A stretch of 64,000 nt of DNA from an uncultured Prevotellaceae bacterium (GTDB lineage: Bacteria; Bacteroidota; Bacteroidia; Bacteroidales; Bacteroidaceae): NCBI GenBank assembly GCA_902774815.1, contig CACYJV010000005.1:1-64000 (forward strand), read 5' to 3'. The notes under the pieces are model-generated. The model had not been told where the DNA came from. It was given only the letters and a program-made list of their open reading frames with translations, and did no database searches. Numbering within the stretch: the stretch's first letter is position 1; each line of letters starts with the position of its first letter. The translations under genes and the position numbers were made by a program. Positions 25,748-33,620 of this stretch are shown one piece after another.

Positions 25748-26473
25748 ATGGAACAAAAATTTTGCCAAAGCTGCGGCATGCCGCTCACCCCAGAAGTTCT
25801 CGGCACCAATGCCGATGGAAGTAAGAACGAGGAGTATTGCATCTATTGCTATAAGGACGGAAAGTTCTTGCAAGACTGTACAATGGAGGAGATGATTGAG
25901 CATTGTGCGCAATTTGTTGACGAAGTGAACAAAGGCCTGCCCCAGCCCATCACAAAAGAGGAGTACATTGGACGGATGAAGCAGTACTTCCCTCACCTGA
26001 AGCGCTGGCGCAAGGAGCTGACCATCGGTGAAGCGACTCCCGAAAATCCAGCATTGGCGGGCGTGAAAGAATTGATAGCCAAGATGGCTGACACGCTGCC
26101 CGTGACGTTCATCTCGTCGGTCGATGAGGAGGGCTATCCCTGTACCAAGGCCATGCTGTCGCCGCGTGTGCGTGAAGGCATCAAGACCTTCTACTTCACC
26201 ACGAACACGTTCTCGCTGCGCGTGGCTCACTACAAGGCCAATCCCAAGGCGAGCATCTACTTCTGCGATGCTGAAGGCTTCAAGGCGATGATGCTGCGTG
26301 GCACGATGGAGGTGCTGACCGATGCCGCCTCGAAGGAGATGATATGGCGTGAGGGCGACGAGCAGTACTATCCTGGCGGCGTTGCCGATCCCAACTACTG
26401 CGTGTTGAAGTTCACCGCCACCGACGGCCGCTTCTACAGCGATTACTATCCTCGTAGCTTTGTCATTGAGTAA
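25748..26473 (+). CDS. Zinc-ribbon plus pyridoxamine 5'-phosphate oxidase-like protein
   Basis: This 241-residue protein combines an N-terminal zinc ribbon (FCQSCGMPL and EYCIYCYKDGKF, about residues 5-40) with a putative flavin-binding PPOX-like barrel (about 100-240; VTFISSVDEEGYPCTKAM, TFYFTTNTFSLRVAHYKANPKASIYF). Such proteins are common in gut Bacteroidales and clostridia, with unknown substrate. I chose the ATG at 25748 because MEQKFCQSCGMPL is the family N-terminus. The stop TAA shares a base with the next gene's ATG, so translation is coupled. Confidence 0.87.
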   Translation: MEQKFCQSCGMPLTPEVLGTNADGSKNEEYCIYCYKDGKFLQDCTMEEMIEHCAQFVDEVNKGLPQPITKEEYIGRMKQYFPHLKRWRKELTIGEATPENPALAGVKELIAKMADTLPVTFISSVDEEGYPCTKAMLSPRVREGIKTFYFTTNTFSLRVAHYKANPKASIYFCDAEGFKAMMLRGTMEVLTDAASKEMIWREGDEQYYPGGVADPNYCVLKFTATDGRFYSDYYPRSFVIE

Positions 26474-26997
26474 TGGAAACTGAAAGGATTGCTTTGCGTC
26501 CTTGGCGCGACAGTGATGCAGAGGTTCTTTATAGATGGGCATCCGACCCTGATGTGGGACCTCGTGCGGGCTGGCCGCCACATCAAAGCGTGGAGGAGAG
26601 TTTGGAGATCATCCGTACCGTTTTCCGCGATGCCACCAATACTTGGGCTATCGAACTCAAGGAGACGGGCGAGGCAATCGGTGCTATGGGCTATGGTCCT
26701 TCGTGCGAGTGTGACCTGCCAGCGCGAGAAGGTGAGCCACTCATCGGCTATTGGGTGGCGAAACCCTACTGGAATCAGGGAATTTGTACGGAGGCACTGC
26801 GGCTGATGTTAGACCATATCCGACAGACGACTGACATCAAATCGCTCATCAGCGGTCACTTCGTTGACAACCCCGCCTCAGGGCGTGTGATGGAGAAGTG
26901 TGGTTTTGTTCCTACAGGCGAAACCTGCATCGACGAAAACCAATATCAAGGGAAGGACCGTCCCATCAGAGTGTTGAGACTGGAATTTAACAGATAA
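26473..26997 (+). CDS. GNAT family N-acetyltransferase (RimJ/RimL-like)
   Basis: This 174-residue protein has the RimJ-like pattern METERIALRPWRDSDAEVLY, AIGAMGYG, IGYWVAKPYWNQGICTEALRLML and NPASGRVMEKCGFVPTG. It transfers acetyl groups to an unknown amine, possibly a protein N-terminus. Its ATG overlaps the last base of the preceding stop codon, so the two are in one operon. Confidence 0.9.
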   Translation: METERIALRPWRDSDAEVLYRWASDPDVGPRAGWPPHQSVEESLEIIRTVFRDATNTWAIELKETGEAIGAMGYGPSCECDLPAREGEPLIGYWVAKPYWNQGICTEALRLMLDHIRQTTDIKSLISGHFVDNPASGRVMEKCGFVPTGETCIDENQYQGKDRPIRVLRLEFNR

Positions 26998-27046
26998 AAG
27001 AACTACTTGCATGGCGATAACGAGTGAGAGGTTGAGACAACCCACT

Positions 27047-27141
27047 GTAGGGGCAGACCCCCGTGTCTGCCCGAACAAGAACGAACAACTAGCATGCCAT
27101 ACATCCAAAATACGCGGGCAGACACGGGAGTCTGCCCCTAC
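27047..27141. repeat. Inverted pair of REP-like units
   Basis: GTAGGGGCAGAC... (27047-27073) and its inverted form (27115-27141) flank a 41-base spacer. They lie in the leader of the CAT-like gene; open frames through them are artefacts. Confidence 0.85.
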
Positions 27142-27157
27142 AGAAAATCATAAACGT

Positions 27158-27775
27158 ATGAAACAGGAAATCAATCCCAAGGACACCAATCGGGCCATCG
27201 CCTTCGAGTTGTGGACGAAGTCGCCCATGCCCATGGTGACGTTCACGAAGACCTTCGACGTGACGAGGCTTTGCAAGGTGAGCCGTCGGCGTGGCATGAA
27301 GTTCAACATGCTGCTCTGCTGGTGCATCGGCCGTGCTGCATCTGCCATCGAGGAATTCTACATGCTGCCGCAACAGGGGAAGTTGTACAAATACGACCGT
27401 ATGGCCATCAACATAATTGTGGATAACGTAAAGGGCGGACTCAGCTTCTGCGACGTTCCCGTCAGCGACGATCTGGAAGAGTTCAATGCCCATTACCTGC
27501 ATCTCACAGAGACCGTCGGCCAGACCTGCCAGGACATCTTAGGCGATGAGGCCGTCATCGTCGGCGTATCCGCCGTCACCGGCACCGAGCTCGACGCCAT
27601 CGTCAACCAATACAGCGGCATCTACAACAACCCCTTCCTCTCCTGGGGGCGTTACCGCAAAGGCTGGCTGAAGGTGACACTCCCCATCTCCTTCCAGTTC
27701 CATCATGCTCAGATGGACGGCTCACACGCCGCCCGATTCCTGGAAGAACTTCAGAAGACGCTCCATACAATCTGA
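27158..27775 (+). CDS. Chloramphenicol acetyltransferase-like (CatA-like) O-acetyltransferase
   Basis: This 205-residue protein matches the CAT family: WTKSPMPMVTFTKTFDVTRL near the N-terminus and, at the C-terminus, the catalytic HHAQMDGSHAARFLEELQ with the essential His and the DG motif. Bona fide resistance enzymes have the same motifs, but many Bacteroidales members are chromosomal with unknown substrate, so resistance cannot be claimed. The start at 27158 follows the REP-like pair. Confidence 0.83.
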   Translation: MKQEINPKDTNRAIAFELWTKSPMPMVTFTKTFDVTRLCKVSRRRGMKFNMLLCWCIGRAASAIEEFYMLPQQGKLYKYDRMAINIIVDNVKGGLSFCDVPVSDDLEEFNAHYLHLTETVGQTCQDILGDEAVIVGVSAVTGTELDAIVNQYSGIYNNPFLSWGRYRKGWLKVTLPISFQFHHAQMDGSHAARFLEELQKTLHTI

Positions 27776-27805
27776 ATGTGAAGTCAAGACACCTGCTGAG
27801 GCCCA

Positions 27806-28333
27806 ATGAAATGTTTGCCGAATATCCTCTCGTCGCTCCGAATGGTGGGAGCTGTTGCCCTGCTGCCGTGCGATGTGTCGAGCAGTACATTTTGGGTGCT
27901 TTACATCGTTTGTGGCATCAGCGACATGGCCGACGGGTGGCTGGCTCGGAAGCTGAAGTGTGTCACCAAGACAGGAGCATTGTTGGATAGCCTGGCCGAC
28001 ATCTGCTTTGTCGCGTGTTGTGCATGGCAGATTCTTCCGATACTCGAACTGCCGCAATGGCTATGGCTGTGGGCAGGAGTGATTGTAGCGATGAAAGTCG
28101 TGAATCAGCTTTCGGCACTTGTGATGTACGGGCGCTGCTGTTTTCCTCACACCTTAGCAAACAAGGTAACGGGATTCCTACTCTTCATCGCAGTCCCCAT
28201 GACATTTTGGTCTATCGCCCCCATCTCAACAGCTGCAATCGTAGCCACATTTGCTGCTATACAAGAGGGACATTTCATAAGACGGAACGCTCCCCTTCAA
28301 ACGGGGAGGTGGCTTCCGCCGGAAGGGCAATGA
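27806..28333 (+). CDS. CDP-alcohol phosphatidyltransferase family protein
   Basis: This 175-residue membrane enzyme carries the signature D-x2-D-G-x2-A-R-x8-G-x3-D-x3-D as SDMADGWLARKLKCVTKTG then ALLDSLAD (about residues 39-66). It joins a CDP-linked alcohol such as CDP-diacylglycerol to a second alcohol in phospholipid synthesis. The last 17 residues (RRNAPLQTGRWLPPEGQ) come from a GC-rich repeat that also supplies the stop, so the natural C-terminus may have been replaced. Confidence 0.83.
   Translation: MKCLPNILSSLRMVGAVALLPCDVSSSTFWVLYIVCGISDMADGWLARKLKCVTKTGALLDSLADICFVACCAWQILPILELPQWLWLWAGVIVAMKVVNQLSALVMYGRCCFPHTLANKVTGFLLFIAVPMTFWSIAPISTAAIVATFAAIQEGHFIRRNAPLQTGRWLPPEGQ
28286..28332. 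repeat. GC-rich repeat forming the C-terminus of the CDP-alcohol transferase
   Basis: GCTCCCCTTCAAACGGGGAG is followed by GTGGCTTCCGCCGGAAGGGC; both halves are hairpins. The stop codon TGA lies at its end. Confidence 0.65.
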
Positions 28334-28349
28334 AACTATATTATATGAT

Positions 28350-29255
28350 ATGAGAAAGATAGTAACACTCGTTTATGCATTGGCTGTTGCAGCGTGTTTG
28401 GCACAAGAGCCAACAAGCGACAGTACAAGACTGCCAAGCTCACCAAAAAGCTATGGTGCGTGCATCATGCGTGATGGCTCCGTGCATGGCATTAACGAAA
28501 ACGAGCGTTTTGCCATGCACAGCGTGATGAAGTTCCCGCAAGCGTTGTACGTCGCCGATTACCTGAGTCGGAAAGGGTTAGGCCTCTATGACACAATCGT
28601 CGTTGACAAAGCAGACCTAATGCAAGACACATGGTCGCCAATGCTAAAACAATTTGATGGCAAGAAATCCTTTTCGTATGCTGAACTGCTGGAATTGTCT
28701 CTGGGACAGAGCGATAACAATGCCTGCGAACTCCTTTTCAAGTTTTGCGGTAAGCCTAACGGACGGAGCAGCGAGAGCCATCCGAGCTTGCTCGAGGATG
28801 GCCGAGTCGTGACGGACGAAGGCGAAGCCAAAGCGGTAGAAAAGTACCTGAGAAAACTTGGATTCCGCGACATTCATGTGCGCATGACTGAGGAACAGAT
28901 GCACAAGAATCCGGAAAAGGCCATCGAAAACAGTTCCACTCCCGCCGAAATGGTTCGTTTGTTCGAGTGGTTTTATCATCATAAAGATGACAACCAATAT
29001 CTGGCGTTCATCTGGAAGGCAATGGCTGACTGCTCAACAGGACTGAAACGAATCCCTGCGGCGATACCCGAAGATGCTCGTATCGTACATAAGACAGGTA
29101 CAGGATTTCCATTACCTGAAGGAGTGCAAGACATGAACGATGCAGGCATCATTCTCATGCCTGATGGAAGCCACGCTATTATCGCTGTTTTCACTACGCG
29201 CTCACCATCTGAGTCAGTAATCGCAAATATTGCCAGACAACTGTTAGAACAGTAG
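28350..29255 (+). CDS. Class A beta-lactamase (subclass A2-like)
   Basis: This 301-residue protein has a signal peptide (MRKIVTLVYALAVAACLAQ) and the class A motifs: S-V-M-K with catalytic Ser 58 and Lys 61, SDN at 121-123, the omega-loop Glu in TEEQMHKNP (about 181-182) and KTG at 248-250. The TEEQMH form resembles the PER/VEB/CfxA branch found in Bacteroidetes. Between LLFKFCG (131-134) and KAVEKYLRKLGF (161) there is an extra stretch of about 26 residues, encoded by a palindromic repeat, whose effect on activity is unknown. The enzyme would hydrolyse penicillins or cephalosporins in the periplasm. Confidence 0.88.
   Translation: MRKIVTLVYALAVAACLAQEPTSDSTRLPSSPKSYGACIMRDGSVHGINENERFAMHSVMKFPQALYVADYLSRKGLGLYDTIVVDKADLMQDTWSPMLKQFDGKKSFSYAELLELSLGQSDNNACELLFKFCGKPNGRSSESHPSLLEDGRVVTDEGEAKAVEKYLRKLGFRDIHVRMTEEQMHKNPEKAIENSSTPAEMVRLFEWFYHHKDDNQYLAFIWKAMADCSTGLKRIPAAIPEDARIVHKTGTGFPLPEGVQDMNDAGIILMPDGSHAIIAVFTTRSPSESVIANIARQLLEQ
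28752..28829. repeat. In-frame palindromic insertion inside the beta-lactamase gene
   Basis: The insertion centres on CCATCCGAGCTTGCTCGAGG then ATGG (28778-28801), flanked by GGACGGAGC and GTGACGGACG. It encodes about 26 residues (KPNGRSSESHPSLLED and following) between helix ends that adjoin directly in relatives. It is a different class from the GC-rich elements. Confidence 0.65.
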
Positions 29256-29291
29256 AAGAAGCAATGAAAAATGCGATTAACAGAGTATAGA

Positions 29292-29902
29292 GTCAAGCTC
29301 GCTCGAACTATGCCGAACGCATCGCCCGTCGTCGTGGCATGAAGGCTATACGTCTGGATGCCCTTGCCACGAATACTCCTGCTCATCGCATTTACGAACG
29401 TCTCGGCTTTGAGTATCGCGGCAAGCAGCATCTCTATGCCGAGAATACAGGCTGGACGGATTTCTATTTCTTCGAGTATAACGGTGCCTCCCTGCATCCT
29501 CGCTTCACGTTTAATACCGTGGGGCTCTTCACCCGGGACAACAAAGCGACTGTCGATTTCTACACGAAGACCTTCGGATTCCAAACCGATTGGGATGGCA
29601 TACAACCCAACGTAGAGATGACGCTGGGCAGCATGCGCATCATCCTCTTCCCGCGTGATGCCTTCGAGCAGATGGTCTCTCGAAAGTTCATGTATCCCGA
29701 GAAACTTAATGGAACGATGGAGCTCTCCTTTGATGTGCCCACCTTTGCCGATGTGGACAAGGAATACCAGCATGCACTCGCGAATGGCGCCGTCTCCGTT
29801 CTTCCTCCCACCACTGAGCCTTGGGGACAGCGTACCTGCTATGTGGCCGATCCCGATGGCAATCTGATAGAGATAGGATCGTTTGAGGAAGACAATGAAT
29901 AG
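29292..29902 (+). pseudogene. Truncated GNAT - VOC (glyoxalase-like) fusion
   Basis: The frame reads ANYAERIARRRGMKAIRLDALATNTPA-type sequence: the C-terminal third of a GNAT acetyltransferase (RIYERLGFEYRGKQHLY, FYFFEYN) followed in frame by a complete VOC domain (FNTVGLFTRDNKATVDFYTKTFGF to CYVADPDGNLIEIGSF). The GNAT N-terminal half is missing; an in-frame TAG lies at 29289-29291. An internal ATG at 29339 could still give a 187-residue protein carrying the VOC domain, so this may be a functional remnant rather than a dead gene. Confidence 0.65.
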
Positions 29903-29931
29903 AAAAGGCAATGAGATATGAGTTGACCCAC

Positions 29932-29963
29932 AAAAAAAAACTCCCCACAACGAATGTGAGGAG
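29932..29963 (-). terminator. Terminator behind the degenerate tRNA copy
   Basis: On the minus strand CTCCTCAC and GTGGGGAG form a hairpin followed by nine T. It is a near copy of the terminator at 30085-30113. Confidence 0.7.
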
Positions 29964-29966
29964 TCG

Positions 29967-30060
29967 TGATCCCGTTGGGATTCAAACCCAAGACCTTCAG
30001 AACTTTTTCTGGCCTCATTCAGCTAACAAAAAGAACTTTTTCTGGCCTCATTCAGCTAAC
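29967..30060 (-). pseudogene. Degenerate tRNA-Arg copy with a tandem 27-bp duplication
   Basis: The 3' half (variable loop, T arm, acceptor 3' strand) is identical to the tRNA at 30117-30190, but the anticodon arm has decayed to an A-rich loop and the 5' acceptor strand is absent. The 27 bases at 30001-30027 are repeated at 30034-30060. It cannot fold as a tRNA. Confidence 0.8.
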
Positions 30061-30084
30061 AAAAAACGCCCCACGAAGACTAAC

Positions 30085-30113
30085 AAAAAACTCCCCACAA
30101 TGAACGTGAGGAG
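30085..30113 (-). terminator. Terminator of tRNA-Arg
   Basis: On the minus strand CTCCTCAC (30113-30106) pairs with GTGGGGAG (30098-30091), followed by six T; it starts four bases after the tRNA. Confidence 0.85.
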
Positions 30114-30116
30114 TCG

Positions 30117-30190
30117 TGATCCCGTTGGGATTCAAACCCAAGACCTTCAGAACCGGAATCTGACGCTCTATTCAGCTAAGCTACGGGACC
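30117..30190 (-). tRNA. tRNA-Arg (anticodon CCG)
   Basis: The minus strand folds as a 74-base tRNA. The acceptor stem is GGTCCCG/CGGGATC, the D arm GCTTAGCTGAATAGAGC, the anticodon stem TCAGA/TCTGA around loop TTCCGGT (anticodon CCG, reading Arg codon CGG), and the T arm TTGGG-TTTGAAT-CCCAA. The CCA end is not encoded. Confidence 0.93.
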
Positions 30191-30296
30191 TGTCAGCGAC
30201 ATACGGCAAATGAGCCTCTATGCGCTATTGCGGGTGCAAAGGTACAAAGAAAAGTTGAAACTTCAAAGCCAAAGCGAAAAAACTTGAAACAATAAA

Positions 30297-30326
30297 CTTG
30301 AAACTTGAAACTTTTTATTACCTTTG
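30297..30326 (+). promoter_or_regulatory. Promoter of asnA
   Basis: TTG (30298-30300) and TACCTTTG (30319-30326) are separated by 18 bases. The upstream stretch is a run of AACTTGAAA repeats that supplies the -33 element. Confidence 0.65.
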
Positions 30327-30356
30327 CAAGCTGTATAACAAAAGGTAAGAAGATTT

Positions 30357-31394
30357 ATGAGCAAAGTAATTGAGCCAAAGGGATACAAGGCCGTCCTCGA
30401 TATGCGTCAAACAGAGCACGGCATCAAGCTGATCAAGGAGTTTTTCCAGCAGAATATCTCGACGGAGCTAAGGCTTCGCCGCGTGACAGCCCCCCTGTTC
30501 GTGCTACAAGGGTTGGGTATCAACGACGACCTGAACGGCATTGAACGCCCCGTGACGTTCCCCATCAAGGACATGGGCGAGCAAAGGGCCGAGGTGGTGC
30601 ACTCGCTGGCAAAGTGGAAACGACTGACTTTGGCCGAACAGGAGGTGGAGCGTGGCTACGGCATCTACACCGACATGAACGCCATCCGCGCCGATGAGGA
30701 ACTGGATAACCTCCACTCGCTCTACGTGGATCAATGGGACTGGGAAGCCGTGATAGGACGCGAGGACCGCACGCTGACCTTCCTGAAGGATGTGGTAACC
30801 CGCATCTATGCTGCCATCCGACGTACGGAATATCTGACGTGCGAGACTTTCCCACAGCTGAAGCCTTTCCTGCCCGAGCAGATTCGCTTCATCCATGCCG
30901 AGGAACTGTTGCAGCGCTATCCCACGCTGACGCCGAAGGAGCGCGAGGACGCCATCTGCCGCGAGTGGGGTGCCGTGTTCGTGATTGGCATTGGTGGCCG
31001 ACTCTCAAACGGCGAGAAGCACGACGGACGTGCAGCCGACTATGACGACTGGTCGACAGTCGCCGAGAATGGATTGGAGGGTTTGAACGGCGATATCTTA
31101 ATATGGTATCCTGTGTTGGAACGCTCGTTCGAACTCTCGTCGATGGGTATCCGCGTCGACAAGGAAAGCCTGCTTCGCCAGTTGGCCATCGAGCATCAGG
31201 AAGAGCGCAAGGAGCTATACTTCCACCGTCAGCTGCTGAGCGATCGCTTGCCGTTGAGCATTGGTGGCGGTATCGGGCAAAGCCGTCTGTGCATGGTGTT
31301 GCTGCAAAAGGCCCACATCGGCGAGATTCAAGCTTCAATCTGGCCCGACGAAATGCGCGAAGAATGCCGAAAACTGGGAATAAGGCTGATTTAG
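30357..31394 (+). CDS. asnA: Aspartate-ammonia ligase (asparagine synthetase A)
   Basis: This 345-residue cytoplasmic enzyme makes asparagine from aspartate, ammonia and ATP. It matches AsnA along its length: ETEHGIKLIKEFF-like start (MRQTEHGIKLIKEFFQ), LQGLGINDDLNGIERPVTF, YVDQWDWEAV, LTPKEREDAICREWGAVF, and the class II synthetase motif 3 LSIGGGIGQSRLCMVLLQK. It is a monocistronic gene convergent with dnaX. Confidence 0.96.
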   Translation: MSKVIEPKGYKAVLDMRQTEHGIKLIKEFFQQNISTELRLRRVTAPLFVLQGLGINDDLNGIERPVTFPIKDMGEQRAEVVHSLAKWKRLTLAEQEVERGYGIYTDMNAIRADEELDNLHSLYVDQWDWEAVIGREDRTLTFLKDVVTRIYAAIRRTEYLTCETFPQLKPFLPEQIRFIHAEELLQRYPTLTPKEREDAICREWGAVFVIGIGGRLSNGEKHDGRAADYDDWSTVAENGLEGLNGDILIWYPVLERSFELSSMGIRVDKESLLRQLAIEHQEERKELYFHRQLLSDRLPLSIGGGIGQSRLCMVLLQKAHIGEIQASIWPDEMREECRKLGIRLI

Positions 31395-31636
31395 TCCTAG
31401 TTCATAGAGAGTAATGAATAGTGAGTAGTGAATAGTGAATAGTGAATAGTTTATGATTAGCTTTGTAAATGGCGAACTTGATTGAAGACACGCCCACCAA
31501 GAGTAATCATAAACTATTCACTACTTATTATTCACTCTTCTCTAATTAGCTTTGAAATGGCGAACTTGATTGAAGACATGCCCACCAAGAGTATTCATAA
31601 ACTATTCACTACTCACTATTCACTCTTCCCTAAAAA
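31395..31636. repeat. Palindromic TGAATAGT-type repeat between asnA and dnaX
   Basis: A tandem GTGAATA repeat leads into the arm GTGAATAGTTTATGATTA (31442-31459), which has its exact reverse complement at 31504-31521. A block reading GGCGAACTTGATTGAAGACA then (C/T)GCCCACCAAGAG occurs twice (about 31471 and 31559), followed each time by a TCATAAACTATTCACTAC arm. It lies between convergent genes and probably acts as a bidirectional terminator. It is the same family as the element at 45187-45306. Confidence 0.8.
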
Positions 31637-33517
31637 CTATGCGAGTTGTAAATCGAGAAGCTGACGTAGCTTCTCAAGAGCCGGATTGTCGCGACGGATG
31701 GTATCGAACACCTCACGCTTGCTCAAAATAGGCTTGATTTCTTCCACCGCTGCCTGACGGATGGCCAACTGAATCTGCCCATTATGCAGGTCTTTGGCCA
31801 ACGTTGCACGGATACGACCTTTGATTTCGCTGATTTGTCCCAGTAGTATTTCATTATCGACAACCAGCTCTATTTGGTTTTCAGCAATGATGTGAGGCTG
31901 CATGTTTTTCATTCGCTGAGCCATCGCCTTCATCTTCGTAGGCATACGGTTGCACATGCCAATCCATGCCTCCAGGAGATTCTCCTCTGTGAAGGCATTG
32001 TTCTCCTCTTTATTCGTGATTTCAGGCTCAGCCTGCTGCTGAACCTGTTGCTCACCCTGACGCAGCTGCTTGAAGGTGATGCCCAACGAGTCGAGCTTGA
32101 TATGAGGCCTCCCCCCAGCCCCTCCCGAAGGGAGTGGAGTCTGATTAGCATTTGCAATGGTGTTACTGGTAACAAGGGGAGCCTGATTAGCATTTGTAAT
32201 GGCGTTACTGGTAGCAAGGGGAGCCTGATTAGCATTGGAGACAGCGTTACCAGTAGCAAGAGTGTCCAAACTCTCCTCCTTTTGGGAGGGGGTGGGCATT
32301 TTCCGCTCAGCGGCGGCACCCTGCTGGCTCGCCTTCTGTTGCTGAACGTTGTTGAGAAGTTTCCGAAACAGGGATTTCAAACGCTTAGGGCTACGCCCCG
32401 CGCCAGGCACATCGGCATCGTCGGGCTGCGTGAGCTGAGCCACCTGAATGAGCGTCAGCTCCACGAGCAGGCGCTTGTGGGATGACTGGCGATAGCCTTG
32501 GTCGCATTGGTTCATCAGCCGAAGAGCCTTATATAAGAAAGGTGTGGGAGCCTTCTGGGCTTGCTGCTGATAGCGGTCGCGCTGCTGCTGACTCACCTCG
32601 AGCAGGGGAAGCGTCTGCGGATCCTTTGCCATAAGCACGTTGCGGACATGGGCAGCGAGGCCGTTGATGAGCTGACCGCCATCGAAGCCGCGTCCGATGA
32701 TCTTGTCGAGTAGCACCATGATTTCGGGCACCTTGTTGGCCAACGCCAGCTCGACGATGTTGAAGTAGTTGTCGGCATCGAGCACGTTGAGATCTTCGAT
32801 GACCTTCTGATAGGTAATGTTTCCCTGGCAGAACGAAACAGCCTGATCGAAGATGGACAGTGCATCGCGCATGCCACCATCGGCTTTTTCGGCAATCACG
32901 GCCAACGCCTCTTCCTCGTAGGCGATGCCTTCCTTCTCGGCCACGCTTTTCAGGTGGGCGATGGTGTTCTCAACGGTCATACGCTCGAAGTCGTAGATCT
33001 GGCATCGCGAGATGATGGTAGGCAGAATCTTGTGCTTCTCGGTCGTGGCCAGGATGAAGATGACGTGCGAAGGCGGCTCCTCGAGCGTCTTCAGGAAAGC
33101 GTTGAAGGCCTGTTGCGAGAGCATATGAACCTCGTCGATGATAAACACCTTGTAGCGACCTACCTGCGGCGGTATGCGCGTCTGCTCCATGAGCGACTTG
33201 ATGTTCTCGACGGAGTTGTTCGAGGCGGCATCGAGTTCGAAAATATTGTACGAACGCTGCTCGTTGAACGCCTGGCATGACTCGCAATGGTTGCAGGCCT
33301 CGCCTTCCTCGGTCGGCGTCAGGCAGTTGATGGCCTTGGCAAAGATGCGTGCACAGGTGGTCTTTCCAACGCCTCTTGGACCGCAGAAGAGGTAGGCATG
33401 AGCCAGTTTTCCACTCTTCACCGCATTCTTCAGCGTCGTGGTCAGCGAGCTCTGTCCGACCACCGAGTCGAAGGTCATCGGGCGGTACTTTCGTGCTGAA
33501 ACAATGTATTCTTCCAT
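31637..33517 (-). CDS. dnaX: DNA polymerase III subunits gamma and tau
   Basis: This 626-residue protein is the clamp-loader ATPase. Motifs are the Walker A GPRGVGKTTCARIFAK (about residues 46-61), four zinc-binding Cys (CLTPTEEGEACNHCESC), Walker B FIIDEVHML, the SRC motif ISRCQIYDFER, and domain III around residues 230-370. A low-complexity stretch at about residues 408-470 is a repeat insertion with three 14-residue units. The C-terminal part is the tau-like region. A -7 box (TACCTTTG on the minus strand, 33545-33538) precedes the start. Confidence 0.95.
   Translation of the reverse strand: MEEYIVSARKYRPMTFDSVVGQSSLTTTLKNAVKSGKLAHAYLFCGPRGVGKTTCARIFAKAINCLTPTEEGEACNHCESCQAFNEQRSYNIFELDAASNNSVENIKSLMEQTRIPPQVGRYKVFIIDEVHMLSQQAFNAFLKTLEEPPSHVIFILATTEKHKILPTIISRCQIYDFERMTVENTIAHLKSVAEKEGIAYEEEALAVIAEKADGGMRDALSIFDQAVSFCQGNITYQKVIEDLNVLDADNYFNIVELALANKVPEIMVLLDKIIGRGFDGGQLINGLAAHVRNVLMAKDPQTLPLLEVSQQQRDRYQQQAQKAPTPFLYKALRLMNQCDQGYRQSSHKRLLVELTLIQVAQLTQPDDADVPGAGRSPKRLKSLFRKLLNNVQQQKASQQGAAAERKMPTPSQKEESLDTLATGNAVSNANQAPLATSNAITNANQAPLVTSNTIANANQTPLPSGGAGGRPHIKLDSLGITFKQLRQGEQQVQQQAEPEITNKEENNAFTEENLLEAWIGMCNRMPTKMKAMAQRMKNMQPHIIAENQIELVVDNEILLGQISEIKGRIRATLAKDLHNGQIQLAIRQAAVEEIKPILSKREVFDTIRRDNPALEKLRQLLDLQLA
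32108..32296. repeat. Expanded GC-rich element with 42-bp tandem repeats inside dnaX
   Basis: GC-rich ends (CCTCCCCCCAGCCCCTCCCG at 32108, GGGAGGGGGTGGG ending at 32296) enclose three tandem units of 42 bases (about 32150-32275) that read CTGATTAGCATTTGCAATGG and so on. The total is 189 bases, or 63 codons. The protein repeats are A-P-L-(A/V)-T-S-N-x-I-(T/A)-N-A-N-Q. Confidence 0.85.
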
Positions 33518-33568
33518 AAGTTTTCGTTAATATTCTGCAAAGGTACAAAAAAAGTTTAGAGATTAGAG

Positions 33569-33598
33569 TTGAAAGTTGAAAGTTTTTTCTTACCTTTG
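33569..33598 (+). promoter_or_regulatory. Promoter of ftsB-like gene
   Basis: TTG (33569-33571) and TACCTTTG (33591-33598), spacer 19 bases. It is back to back with the dnaX -7 box. Confidence 0.65.
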
Positions 33599-33620
33599 CA
33601 AAAAATCTGAGGACAAAGAC

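Noticed and set aside
27158-27775. Calling a chloramphenicol resistance gene
   Set aside because: The motif supports the family only; many chromosomal members do not confer resistance and no mobile context is visible.
29911-30213. A 100-codon open frame across the tRNA locus
   Set aside because: It is the antisense of a tRNA, its duplicate and two terminators.
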